NCBI GenBank assembly: GCA_016165875.1
Contig: JABBOT010000004.1
Span: 16,369,672-16,433,671, forward strand
Length of the DNA stretch: 64,000 nucleotides
Direction of reading: 5' to 3'
Origin: Acanthopleura granulata
Taxonomy: Eukaryota > Mollusca > Polyplacophora > Chitonida > Chitonidae
Of the stretch, positions 1-10,369 are shown in pieces. Within the stretch, counting starts at the first letter, position 1. Each line of letters begins with the position of its first letter. The notes beneath the pieces are model-generated. The model ran no database searches. It was not told the origin of the DNA and saw only the letters and a program-made list of their open reading frames with translations. The translations under genes were made by a program, and so were the position numbers.

Positions 1-269
1 TGAATGCTTTACTTCTACGACTGTGACCAGAATTATGGTGGGAGGAACTCTACCATCGTCATTGTGCTGACAGACGACGTAAATCGGACATGAGCTCACA
101 GCTATATGAATGGCAAGGATAAAAAAGTCAGAGCAGTTATGAAAGTGTGACGGTTGGTAAAGTTTCACGTAGCCGGTGAAATTCGGTTTCTTGTCAGTTT
201 ACCTCAGAACGGGTTTTATTTCAGGTGGGTGTACCTCGTTATTATATCAGAATATTTACATAAAGAGTT

Positions 270-370
270 AGAAAAAAAGTTTTGAGTTGAACTGACAAGA
301 GGCTGGATTTCACCACCTAGATGTGACCATTTGTCTTCCATTCCAATGTCATCGCTTCTCTGGTTTTAAG
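270..370 (+). repeat. Piece of a dispersed repeat family (end with GTGACCATTTGTC)
   Basis: The piece has a TGACAAGAGG-like motif, then GTGACCATTTGTC, then CTGGTTTTA. The same order of motifs recurs near 10018-10130, 10370-10510, 14990-15115 and 63244-63345. Inverted versions occur near 2240-2330, 10860-10960 and 20745-20900. This looks like the end of a nonautonomous element. Confidence 0.5.
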
Positions 371-676
371 TTCCATGACGTAGTCCTTAAATTATTTTAA
401 CTGCCTATGTTAATAGGTAGAAAGTGGCAACTTACACTCCGGCTGCTCACATGATGCATACATGATTTGAGATAAAATACTGGGAGTCTATAGAAGACGA
501 GACGTATATGTTTTAGTGGCTATCTTTTGTCCGTTTTGATAACCACCAACAATGCCCAGGCAAAAACATACATCCTTAGAAGTGCATCCTTAACAAAAAT
601 GCACATATATGTCTGTATTTTAGGCCTAGTCGTTTGTATTCTTCACTACTTGGGACAGGTTTTACTTGCTGAATAC

Positions 677-860
677 CGCCTCGATAGCTTTGTGATTAGA
701 GCGTCCGCATAGGGGTCGGGAGATCCGGGATCGAAACGGGGTCATACGATTTTAAAAATGTTACCTGTTCCTGCCACGCTTGGCGCTCAACACTGATAGG
801 TTAGATGAAGGAAATATGACTGGTTGGCCCGGTGTCAACTTCGATGTTGCCTTGAAATAC
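677..860 (+). mobile_element. tRNA-derived SINE, second family
   Basis: A tRNA-like head is followed by GATCGAAAC, which resembles a tRNA B box, then GGGTCATAC and TTGGCGCTCAACACTGA. The same order of blocks is found at 27776-27897 plus 28160-28200, so this is an older, diverged copy of that family. Confidence 0.6.
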
Positions 861-1150
861 TTGCAAGTACTTCAGCCTCTAGTAAATACCAGAATTATTT
901 GCATTTGCTGAAACACACTGGCTAATTTTATCATAACGCCTCAATCAACTTTAAGCTGATTGCTCCCAAAATTGACTAATAAAGGGTTTGGATTAAAAAT
1001 TCTGTGAGCAAAATGACTCCTAAAACGAATTGCTACGCGGAAACTTACCTGTACCCTTAGCCTCCTTTGAGTTTAGACAATCTTTTTCAAAACCTGATTG
1101 TTTGTAACGTAAATTATGCTTTTTCTTTTATAATATATTTGAAAATGCAG

Positions 1151-1392
1151 GTGACTATCTAAGGAACCAGTGTCTCACCAGTCACGGAATGCCTTGTGGC
1201 GTTTTGATGCCGTCCTGCCAAGGTCTTCCCGATGGACCAAACGCCTGGACGGATAGGCCAGAGTCACCGCATTATATCAAGTGTAAAGAAGGAAACATTG
1301 TAGGGGAATACATGTGCGGATGGATCAACGACAACGGGCGAGAGATCCAGACAATTTTTCAGCCTAAAGAACGCATCTGTGGGAGACTTTGA
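1151..1392 (+). CDS. Terminal exon of a chitin-binding ChtBD2-family protein (truncated)
   Basis: The sequence reads open from an AG acceptor at 1149-1150 to a TGA at 1390-1392. The exon starts with two bases that complete a split codon, as do the last exons of the genes at 4007-5760 and 25178-26290. The peptide (DYLRNQC... MPSC...PDG..NAW...YIKC...) aligns with the eight-cysteine module in the last exons of those genes, sharing PSC-x4-DG and the C..G.....C spacing. One cysteine of the module is missing, and the protein stops three residues after the module's last Cys, so it lacks the final ChtBD2 domain of its relatives. Possible poly(A) signals lie at 1584-1589 and 1597-1602. The donor exon is not in the window. 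It could be a true short paralogue or a decaying fragment. Confidence 0.6.
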
Positions 1393-1583
1393 TCCTGTGA
1401 CCGCTTCACATGAACTTGTACGTGACATGTAGCCTCGGGGCCGTTACCATATAAGTCACCGGCGATTGAAAGGTGCTTTACCATTTGGCATGTTCTTGGC
1501 GGTCATTGACCATCCTGATCATTTAATTAAAGTAAAACGTATTCAAAGAGAATCCAACATTGATGTCGAGATTTTTTCACCAA

Positions 1584-1602
1584 AATAAACTTTTTAAATA
1601 AA
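1584..1602 (+). promoter_or_regulatory. Tandem poly(A) signals
   Basis: Two AATAAA hexamers (1584-1589 and 1597-1602) lie about 190-210 bases after the stop of the terminal exon at 1151-1392, a plausible distance for its 3' end. Confidence 0.35.
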
Positions 1603-1679
1603 CTGAAAGAATGCTTTGAACTCAGTATCCACTAGGTCAAGCATTTATTTAATAAATGTCATATACTTGAAGTGAGAAA

Positions 1680-1805
1680 TGAAGTTTTATTCATATTTGT
1701 TATTTGATTGGTGTTTTACGTCATACTTAATAATATTTTACTTACACCACGGTGGTCAGTATTATGGGGGGAGGAAACCAGGTAGAGCAAGGGGTATAAC
1801 CCATA
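1680..1805 (-). mobile_element. SINE fragment, main (A) family, reverse orientation
   Basis: Read on the minus strand, this gives the family's 3' part: a TTTCCTCCC block, then AAGTAAAATATTATTAAGTA, then GACGTAAAACACCAATC and an AAATAA-rich tail. It is diverged and lacks the tRNA-like head. Confidence 0.6.
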
Positions 1806-4006
1806 CGTACGTTGCTGAAATGAAATTTTATGTCGCCTCCTCGTCTGTATTAATTATACGGCATTTAGCGTGTATCAGTATTCAGTAGGGCTGTGCTGAA
1901 CACCTTTCTTAGCCATCAAGCTAACACAAACATTTGCTTACGGCCAACTAGGTCTACTGACATCCGTTTTGTTAATCTGCGTATATGTGCCCATCCATTT
2001 TTTCCGTTAATCCGATAGATTCTAACGTACACCTCTACTATTAAAATGGCTTGAGCAGAATAACGGGGAGGAGAAATGTTAATAGTTAGATATAAGACGT
2101 AAGTGGTCTAGAATGACAAAACTGTCGTGTTTTCATCACATATAACAATCAAATGAAACAACGCAATGCTATATGTACCAGACCTAGGTGATACTGAGTC
2201 CACCGACAGATTCCCGATTTATGCAGACATGCAATACAAAAGACTATATGACATGGAGAGTAAAACGAACCAACATAGACATTGTGACAGCCGACAAATG
2301 GTCACATATAACCGGTGAAATCCGATGTCTTTTTGATGTCATAAATCTTTTTAGACTGTCACCACCACAAGGTGGGTTTTGGAATTACGTGAAGGCTAAA
2401 CATACTTGAAATGAAACGTTTTAACACATTTAGTAGATGCCAGCGCAACAGTAAATCTAGGCGTCAGAATGGACATTCGCATACCAGCATGTGACATTCG
2501 GGTAAATAGTCGCAAGACAAGTTTCCACAACAACGCTTAACACCAGCCACCAAAGAACTAAAAAGGTATATAAAATAAGAAATAGGGACGCATTCGTGCA
2601 AGGAAAAGCCACCACCATCATGTTCGTTAAGTCTTTTTATTCAGAAAGATGCATACACATCAGCGTATGTGCGGCGTAGCTTTTTATGTAGAAGACCACA
2701 TTGTGACTTGTTTATGTGTGCCCTGTATAACATCCGATCTATCTCAGACAAATAAAGTTGAAAGTAAGTGTCCCTGACTATAGGGTCAAGCCCACTATTA
2801 CATACACCGTCCGTATCCACACCGCCCCGATTGCCCAACGGTGGCCTAAGGTGACTACTCGAGCGACACTGATGAGCTCACACTGAATCCGCGACTGTCA
2901 GTGTCACCCTGATGTAGTTGTGCGCTTGTATAGTAAAGTATAATAACAGCTCCTTTACACGCCCAATGCCTTCACCATGATCCTGTAAACCCACTCCTTT
3001 TGTTGTATACGTGTAAGTAACATTTAAGGGTCTGTGGAAAGCAAGCTACTAAGTAAACATTTGAGCTGATTTGCAGAAATCAGCGGTGTGCCATCCCAGT
3101 ACAAGGCGACTAGTCTTTTGATACGAAGCTGGGTGCGTGTCTAGTGCTTGTTTGAATTACCCGATTGTTTGCTTTTCCCCAACATGGTAGAAAGACACTG
3201 TGTTATTCAAGTGACACGATGCGTACAAATATAAGCGTAGCGCGTAGATAACTATGCGACCACATAGACTGGCGAAAACTATATTTAGGACAAGTCTCAC
3301 AAACGCAACCTCGCTTTCTCATTTCTGTTTCCACAGTACATAATCGCATTTTGAAATGTAGAGTGTTAATGAATAGTCTTCTTGAGAATACAACTAAACG
3401 TGAACGCATGCACCAACTTCTGCTGTAAGTGCCTCTGCTGGGCGAGGTGAAGAACATTGAGTTAATTCGTAACACTATAATGGGATTCCGTTTTAGAGCC
3501 GCCAAATGCGCATTTCTTTCAGGCATTCAAGAAACTCCAACAGCACCCCAGTGTAGGATTAGGAAGTAACTCAACCCACATTACCATCAATGACACGACT
3601 TATATCTTGCAGCAGCGGATCACGACAGATTTATTTCCAACTTCATACATACAACATTGTTAATAACGCGTATGTGTTGTAGAAGCTAAATCTACATGAA
3701 ACGAGCTAAGTTATCATACAAACAGCTGTTTGAAAATTTTGACATCGCATAAGATATAATATGTGGAAATACTCAGCGCCCACTCCGAGAAAAGCTGGAG
3801 TTTATTTGCTTGTAATCATCTTTCAAACGCGTATTTTCATCATAAGTATTAAATGAAAAGGCCTTACTCTATTTCGTCTGCAATCATTAAATCTTGATCT
3901 TGAACCATCGATACCTACAATACGAAACATCCAGTGCATTACACAGGCTGAGGTTACAATTGCGATGATAAAACCTGAATGTGCAAAACCAAAACTGAAA
4001 GACACT
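1806..4006. other. Intergenic region with diverged repeat and two doubtful ORFs
   Basis: The part at 2240-2600 resembles the dispersed repeat family seen at 10.0-11.9 kb and 15.3 kb, sharing ATGGAGAGTAAAACG, ACCACCAAAGA and the AACG-rich tail. On the minus strand, an open stretch ending at 2641 runs into an AATAAA; see findings. The stretch from about 2850 to 3800 shows nothing I recognise apart from a minus-strand ORF at 3203-3526 with no known motif. Confidence 0.4.
3801..3806 (-). promoter_or_regulatory. Possible poly(A) signal of the chitin-binding gene at 4007-5760
   Basis: AATAAA on the minus strand, about 200 bases beyond the TAA stop at 4007-4009. Confidence 0.3.
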
Positions 4007-5760
4007 TTAGTCGTAGTATTTACGGCATCGGCCATTCACATCCTTGGGATATTTACATAGAGAAGTCGATGGTTCGAAAACTCTCTCACCAGGACAGTCA
4101 AATGTATCCCGATATTCACCATCCTTGCACTGGTAATACAGATGGCACTTTCCATTTTCATCGGGATAAAATCCATCGGGCTTTCTACAGTCCGGTTGAT
4201 ATCCTCCGAACTTTTTCGGGACTGTGAAAATGCTGACGCATGCTTTACTCTCGGGAGAAAAGAGCGCTGGGTAACCCTTGTTGTGTTCACAGATGCCTTG
4301 GTCAATCAGACGACCTTTGTTGCAATGGACGAAGTATGGTGTCCACTCTCTCTCACCCCACGCGTTAACTCCATCTGGTTGATTACTACAGCTTGGGAAC
4401 CTAGCATTGCATGGCCGACAGTTAGCTGTCTGACACCAGTTCTGGTGGTAATCACCTGAAATTAATAAAAGTTGTAAGTGATATATACTGTCAAGTGTAT
4501 CAAGCTCAACAAAATTTCGAGCCTATATAAGGTTTATCTGGTTAGTATTATCCTTATAACATAAAAAAACAGCTTTAGATAATTCAAATAAAATGCTTAC
4601 ATACTAGCAGTGCTTATGGCTTACAAGCTCCTGAGTGGGTTTTGGAGTAGTGGTGGAAAGCACTAGAGCTTTAGAAAACAATATTAAAGAAAGACATAAT
4701 TGGATATATATGGAGCAAAAAATACAGTTTAAGTACAACTTACATGGCTCCTTCACCTCACGTCTTCGCCCGCACTTAACTCTGTCGAAGCGATCACATC
4801 GACGAGTTTTTTCACTGAAAAGCTGTGGGTATGGGCATTCAACAAGAAACTGTTCGAAGTATTTGGGAATGTTCTTATAAATGACACTACAGTCGTAATA
4901 AAGAGCACATTCTGTTGGGTGAGGAATTCGAGCCCTCGGATTGCGCTCACATTCGTCGGCGATCGATCGTTGAAGGATTACAGGTTTTTCTCGCTCAGTG
5001 GTCGTCTCCGTCGTTGGGGGCACAAACGATCTTGCTGGAGTGGTGGTTGTCGGCTCTTTCGTGCTTTCGGTAGTGCTTGCAGTGGTGTTGTGCTCTTCAG
5101 CGATAGGGGATGTAATAGGTGGTAAAGGCTTCTCTGGCTTCTCTTTTGGGCGAGGAGATATGGGCTCATCCACGCTATTGTCCTTATTGTCTGTCAAAAA
5201 TGTCAACGCGGCTATTATTAGTCGGATTAAGTTTCGGAAAACATGCATTTGATTGATCGACGATAAATTTACGACCCCCCTCCCCAAAAAAAAAACCACA
5301 ACAAACGAAACAAAAAACAAGCCAAGTCAAGAAGAACAAAAATGTGTTCAGCTATATTAGAAAACCCTACTAACCTTTACGTAGCACTGTTTGTGATGTA
5401 ATAGAAAATTGTCTTGAGTTCAGAGCATGTATATATACTGATATGTCAGGTGTTTGATAGACGTAGCAGAGCAGGATGCTACAAAGTGCTTTGGCTAACT
5501 TACACCAATTGCTTACCTTCACAATCGCTGCGGCTAAGGTACACACACTCCTTGTCCTTGACTGAGAACCCTAGACCCGGTGGACAAGGCATAGTTACCG
5601 GCTTTCGGAAGACGCATTGCAGGTAATTATGGCAGTCTTCTGTGTCAGGTAACACACCGAAAGGTGATGGACAATCAACTGCTGCCATTGCTGTAGCACC
5701 GAACATCCCGATCAGCACTAGATTTGCCAACATACTACTTCTGCACATTGCTACATACAT
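4007..5760 (-). CDS. Secreted multidomain chitin-binding (ChtBD2/peritrophin-A) protein, three exons
   Basis: The predicted protein has 379 residues. Exons are 5760-5517, 5190-4744 and 4455-4007. Introns begin GTAAGC and GTAAGT, end CAG, and are both phase 1; joining keeps the frame. Exon 1 encodes a signal peptide (about 1-26) and ChtBD2-1 with six cysteines (30-80). Exon 2 encodes a Thr/Ser/Pro-rich, mucin-like linker (83-160) and ChtBD2-2 (162-221). Exon 3 encodes an eight-cysteine module (231-303) and a last six-cysteine ChtBD2 (320-374) before a short basic tail. ChtBD2 domains bind chitin in peritrophic, cuticle and shell matrices, so an extracellular matrix or mucus role is likely. In-frame ATGs at 5793, 5748 and 5733 are alternative starts; I chose 5760 because a good signal peptide follows. 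The gene is complete and head-to-head with the related exons at 13570 and 16742. Confidence 0.85.
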
Positions 5761-6842
5761 TGTGACACAGAATAGAAAAGGCGAAAAGGGCAATCTTTGG
5801 CTTTCAATCCTAAGCAGTAATTTTGTTTAGTCCATTCATCTAATGGTGGTATGATGCAACGCCTCTTGAGACTTCCCTCAGCAACTGTGTCGGTGCAAGT
5901 GATGTCAAACGACAGTGTGCGTCCAGCTATAAAACGAGCCTGTCGTAATTCGACAAATGTCCCAAAATTCGTTTCCGGATTATAATGTTTTCGTCTATTT
6001 GGTCTAATTTAGTTCTTATTTTAACAAATGTGATGTAGGTTGTTTAGTCACTCTCCAGTGGCATTGATTTAAGCACGGCCGGATGGCTGGAGATTTATGG
6101 AAGGGCGTTCGAGTGACATACTAACAGGCACAGCCCCGCAGCACTTATTTACCGTTAGATTAGTACCTTAACCCATACAACACGTTTCTAACAGGTATTT
6201 AAACGTTCACTGGGTTTTAATTATGGCCGCGAGTAAACTAATTTGGGATCTGACGGGAGTGGAGAATAGATAGTGGAGAGATCCTAAACCCCGGCTTTGA
6301 TTTTCTCATTAAACTGCAAGACACGGTTATGACAATGCTGTGTCCGTCACTTCCGAAACAAAGCGTCAGAATCCTTTTAACTTAGAGAAAAATAAGTGAC
6401 GCAATGCAAGAGGAAAGGATTGGCAATCCAGTCTGTCCCCTCTTCCCAACAATACATCAAGAGGATTGCGTGGCGTGATTACTCATCTCATTCGAAGGTA
6501 GGAGCACATTTCGTTTAACACCGATAGGAGTTTTGGATGATTTCAGGTTGCATAGTCTAGAATACATCTTGTTCAGTGTTGCATAGAAGTGTACTTGATA
6601 TCGAGAAATTAATAAAGGACATTGTGTACTACACTGTGTACTATAGGTTATTTATCAAGACTTTACTTTGTACCGATTGACATTTTTGTTAAGGATAAAC
6701 TGTTGTTGCGCGCCCTGCCATGTCAACATGAGACGCTTAGTTCAGGTTATACTTTCCACATCATTCGGTAACTCATGTTTCGTATCTTTGTTGGTCGTCA
6801 ACCAGGATTTGCAAAGTTGTTTATCTGATTGTTTTTTTTACA

Positions 6843-7040
6843 CAGTACTCAAGATTATCTCACAGACCTTGCAAAACCCGAGGAAAACCCACGACCATTC
6901 GCAGGTTGCTGACAGACCTTCCTTTATATAAGACCAGAGCGGAAGCCAGTATGGGCCGGAATTGAACACACAGAAGCTGCATTTATGAGAGGCTACTGGA
7001 TCACTGCGCCATGCTCTAACCCCTCAGCCACAGAGGGGGG
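6843..7040 (-). mobile_element. tRNA-derived SINE, third variant, reverse orientation
   Basis: On the minus strand it begins CTCTGTGGCTGAGGGGTTAG, a tRNA A-box-like head, and has GTGTTCAATTCC as a B-box-like block. GACCTTCCTTTATATAAG and TCGTGGGTTTTCCTC follow, and it ends near ATCTTGAGTACTGTG. It shares the 3' layout with the main family, but its head differs. A diverged relative lies at 21405-21600. Confidence 0.65.
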
Positions 7041-7369
7041 GGGGGGCAAAGATTGTGTCAGTCTATGTTTTTCAGCGTCGTCCCCAGCAATCTCATGTGT
7101 AACAATGTTAATACAGCTACTTGACTTGAGGGTCAGCCGGTGAATTTACCAGTTTTTTTCTTAAAATTTTAGGTGAATTTTTCTTTTATATTCATTGTCA
7201 TGGAGTGTAAAATACATGTTATGCGTGATTTATTGCTAGTTTAGGCCGTTTTTATTTACCTTCCCGTGAGCTGAAATGTCCTCCAAGTGGTCTTGTGATA
7301 ATTGATGCTTTTCGGTAAGGTGGTGTTTCATTCAGCTACATCGTTATGTGTCTTCCGCTGCAGAGTGAA

Positions 7370-7550
7370 CAACTTGCGTGAGAAGATCGTAAGTCATGAT
7401 ACACTGCCCCCAGCTGGGAAGGTCCACCAGTAGCCCTTGGGTTTCCCTCGGAATCTGCCCGGTTTCATCCGTCCATAATGCTGGCCTCCGTCGTATAAAT
7501 GAAATGTTCTTGAGTACGGCGTAAAACACCAAACAAATAAATAAATAATC
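7370..7550 (+). mobile_element. SINE, main (A) family, 5'-truncated
   Basis: It contains GGGAAGGTCCACCAGTAGCC, CTGGCCTCCGTCGTATAAAT, TTCTTGAGTACGGCGTAAAA and a (AAAT)n tail, matching the full-length copy at 27899-28158. The tRNA-like head is missing or too diverged to read. Confidence 0.7.
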
Positions 7551-8189
7551 TCAATTATAACTTTGTAGCAATTGTTAACTTTTTGAGAATATATACCTAA
7601 AGGAGAATCTCTTGCCTCTATTCAAGTTATGTGTGGCCCTTTCATTTCTTAATGTGGGGGACAGGCAGCGTGTCACCGTTTTTAATAGATCGGACAGGGA
7701 GAGAGAGCAATCATAAATCACGATTACAAGGATACGGTCAGAGTGACAATCTTCCTTTTCTCAATTTTATAACGCTGTGATTCTACAAATGAAAACCGAC
7801 ATTCGTATAGTAGCCATTCATTTAATTACTTAAGAACAAATTATTATACAGCCTTATGATACCCAAGTATATGCTTCCCTCCTGTAAAGTGGACTAAAAG
7901 TCAGAAAAACATTGAAATCCCCACAATCAATAACCCAATCCACAAAATCTTTTGTCAGTGTTCACCTATGTGAATGAGCACAACTGCAAATACGTGAATG
8001 GCCAACAATGGACTTAAACTAAACATATAGCACAGCTGGGAAAAGGTATCTCCACTCCACTCCATTGACTTTACTGACTAACTGAATATTTAAAGAGCTG
8101 ATTCTGAACCTCAGCTATTAGTTCAGTTGTTATGTGTAAGCATGAAATTAAGGTGGGCATATTCCTCTCCTTGCTCTGAGTACTTGGGT

Positions 8190-9390
8190 ATTTCAAACTG
8201 CGGTCTGTGGTCTCTGGCCACCATTCCACCATAGTTACACTGCTCGATCAACATTGTACTCGTCTATGTTTGGCCCTTGAACCACAATATCCAGTAGGTC
8301 CTGATCATGGATGTTGTCAGTCTTGCTCTCCAATCCGCCTTGATTCGCTTGACAGTAGAGAAACCTCGTTCACAGATGAAAGTAGATATGGGAAGGACTA
8401 GAACAATTTCAATCACTTTAAAGGAAAAGACCCCGAAAAAATTAAGTGATGGTGAATAATAAGATCATTAAAGACTGTATCAGAAAAAACATTCACTGAT
8501 TTTTTACGAATTTTTGTCACCAAATTATATGTTTTTATTGTATGGTAGGTTTTATGGACCATTTTGATCATGTGTGTCAACAGTGACACCAAGCATACCT
8601 TTCTCTGGCCCTAATACAGAACTTAAACTTCTTATTGGCTTTTCTACACAAAGGGACACATCACAGAAGTACGGTGCACAAGAATTTTAGTCAGACCTGA
8701 ACATTAATGTGTACAAAAATTTTGGTGACGTCCATTGACATACATTATCAATGTGGTCCATATTACCCACCATACAATCAAAACATTTAGCTGCATTTAA
8801 TCTGGTGATAAAAACTTAAAAATTTCAGTGAAAGTATTTTCAGATACAATTTTTCATGGTCTTTTCACTCACCATAACCTCATTTTTACGAGTTCTTTGC
8901 CTTTAAGAATATTGTAGAACCTACTACCTTGTGGCAAAAACAAGGTGTTGATTTTAGAACGTTTTTAGTTGATCACAGAATGACCAAGCTGAGGCTGTAT
9001 TAGTGTCCACTCCTTTGTGGGAGATACACCACACTGAAGACGTACACGTTTGACTTGTTCATTGCCATGCACTGCCAGTTGTTCTCTGTTAGAAGGCCAT
9101 TCCCTGGTGTCAAACACTCAAGTCAGGTAGCTGTAATAAATGAATCAATGGTCCCTTTCGTATCCTCCAGTCGCTGAGCTATGCATCCCATGACAGTATC
9201 ACAGATCTCCTCAAAGGAGTGATTCGGTGACTGTATGTGTGTCGAAATAGGTATGTTGAACCCGTATATAGCTTCCACCATCAGCCTTTTGAATCCCAAT
9301 ACACCACACACACTAAATGGCACACGATGGAACATTCACTGGGTCTTTTCGTCATCATTGCAAAGTGTTGACTGCTTCTCTTTGCATGAA
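8190..9390 (-). pseudogene. Decayed hAT-superfamily transposase (ZNF862-like), interrupted
   Basis: On the minus strand, fragments in several frames read like the C-terminal half of a hAT transposase. First come a stretch of about 70 codons (9335-9123) with ...EEICDTVMGCIAQRLEDT... and then FDTREWPSNREQLAVHGNE, the usual F/D...WP...yG region. After an inserted foldback element, CERGFSTVKRIKADWR and DLLDIVVQGPNIDEY follow, typical of the hAT dimerisation region. Frameshifts and stops separate the parts, so no active protein can be made. Recognition is from motif memory, not from a search. The zinc-finger and N-terminal parts are not seen. Confidence 0.65.
8418..8906. mobile_element. Foldback/MITE-like element with long inverted repeats
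   Basis: The left half (8418 to about 8590) and the reverse complement of the right half (8906 to about 8735) align over roughly 170 bases. Shared blocks are TTAAAGG.AAAGA, TTTCACTGA, ATCACCA and TTTGATTGTATGGT. The outer ends are TTAAAGG and CCTTTAA. No ORF lies inside. It sits within the hAT relic and splits its reading frame, so it is the younger insertion. Confidence 0.75.
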
Positions 9391-9570
9391 TCTATCCTAA
9401 TTTTTATATTTTGTATATTTTCTTTGTTCTTTGGTGCCTTGCGTTATTTTTCGTTCTCGAAAACTGGTCTTGCGCTTACTGATCCTGGGGGCCCATTTTG
9501 AATGACGGCTGGTTACTGTTTCTACCCTTAGGTCTGTAGTTGTTTCATAAATTGAAGATCTATTAGCCAT

Positions 9571-9855
9571 GGGGCCTCCGTGGCTCAGTTGGAGCAGAGT
9601 AATGACCCAGAATCATCTCACCAAGGCGGTCGCTGTGAATTTAAGATCAGCTCATGCTGACTTCCTCTCCGGCCGTACGTGGGAAGGTTTCCAGAAACCT
9701 GCTGGTGGTCATGGGTTTCCCATGGGCTCTGGCCGGTTTCCTCTGACCATAATGCAGGCCGCCATCTTATAAGCGAAATATTCTTGAGTATGGCGTAAGA
9801 CACCAGATAAATGAATAAATAAATAAATATATAAATACATAAGTAAATAAATAAA
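9571..9855 (+). mobile_element. SINE, main (A) family, nearly full length
   Basis: It begins GGGGCCTCCGTGGCTCAGTT, a tRNA A-box-like head, and continues with GTGAATTTAAGATCAGCTC, TACGTGGGAAGG, CTTATAAGCGAAATATTCTT and GAGTATGGCGTAAGACACC. A variable AAAT-rich tail ends near 9855. Short possible target-site repeats (TTAGCCAT and TTGGCCAT) flank it. Confidence 0.8.
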
Positions 9856-10017
9856 TTGGCCATCTTCAAAAAAGCAGATGTACGTACGGAAATATCAGTT
9901 GAATTACCTGGTGTCAAAATATTTTTTTTTTTGCTATTGAAATGCTTTGGGTCTGATAAGTGCGGTTATTGTACTGTTAGATAGGTCATGTTAATTGTTG
10001 GGCTTCATTTTTATGAA

Positions 10018-10130
10018 CAGTTAGAACAGAATCCTAACTGAAGTAAATTGACAAGAGGAAGCATTTCAAAGGGAAGTGTGACCATTTGTCACCTCTCACA
10101 TTATCGCAGGTCTGGTTTTACTCTCTATAC
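10018..10130 (+). repeat. Dispersed repeat-family end
   Basis: It reads CAGTTAGAA, CCTAACTGA, TTGACAAGAGG, GTGTGACCATTTGTC, then TCTGGTTTTACTCTCTATAC. This is the clearest copy of the left-end consensus, with relatives at 10370-10510, 14990-15115 and 63244-63345. Confidence 0.6.
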
Positions 10131-10369
10131 ATAAGTGTTTTAAATTGTATTATATTAAACGTGGATTAAGCGGTTGAAATAAGCATCCCCGAGGTGTGGT
10201 CCCTTTGTCTGCCTTTCATGTTATTGTTATTTAAATGTGATGAAAACACGGAATTTTGAGTCATATAGATGAGTGAGAATTCTAAAAAATTGGTATTGAC
10301 ATTACTGCATTTTTTCAGGTAATTCTGCATAAGCCATGGTGCTTAGCGGGTGGGGGAATAAGTTGTCAC

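Larger units (their letters stand above)
1..1150. other. Intergenic or intronic stretch with repeat pieces
   Basis: I see no convincing coding exon here. It holds a piece of a dispersed repeat family near 270-370 and a tRNA-derived SINE near 677-860, both listed separately. If the terminal exon at 1151 belongs to a gene with upstream exons, this stretch is its last intron and the rest of the gene lies left of the window. Confidence 0.5.
5761..8189. other. Intergenic region with SINE relics
   Basis: There is no coding exon I can support. A reverse SINE lies at 6843-7040 and a forward main-family SINE piece at 7370-7550, both listed separately. The stretch also has a short poly-G run near 7036-7046 and otherwise unremarkable AT-rich DNA. 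The promoter of the minus-strand gene at 4007-5760 should lie just right of 5760, but I see no clear TATA box there on that strand. Confidence 0.45.

Noticed and set aside
4142..4459. Plus-strand ORF of 105 codons
   Set aside because: It is the antisense of the third exon of the minus-strand chitin-binding gene and has no motif.
9569..9772. Plus-strand ORF of 67 codons
   Set aside because: It lies wholly inside a SINE and follows its consensus, so it is not a gene.
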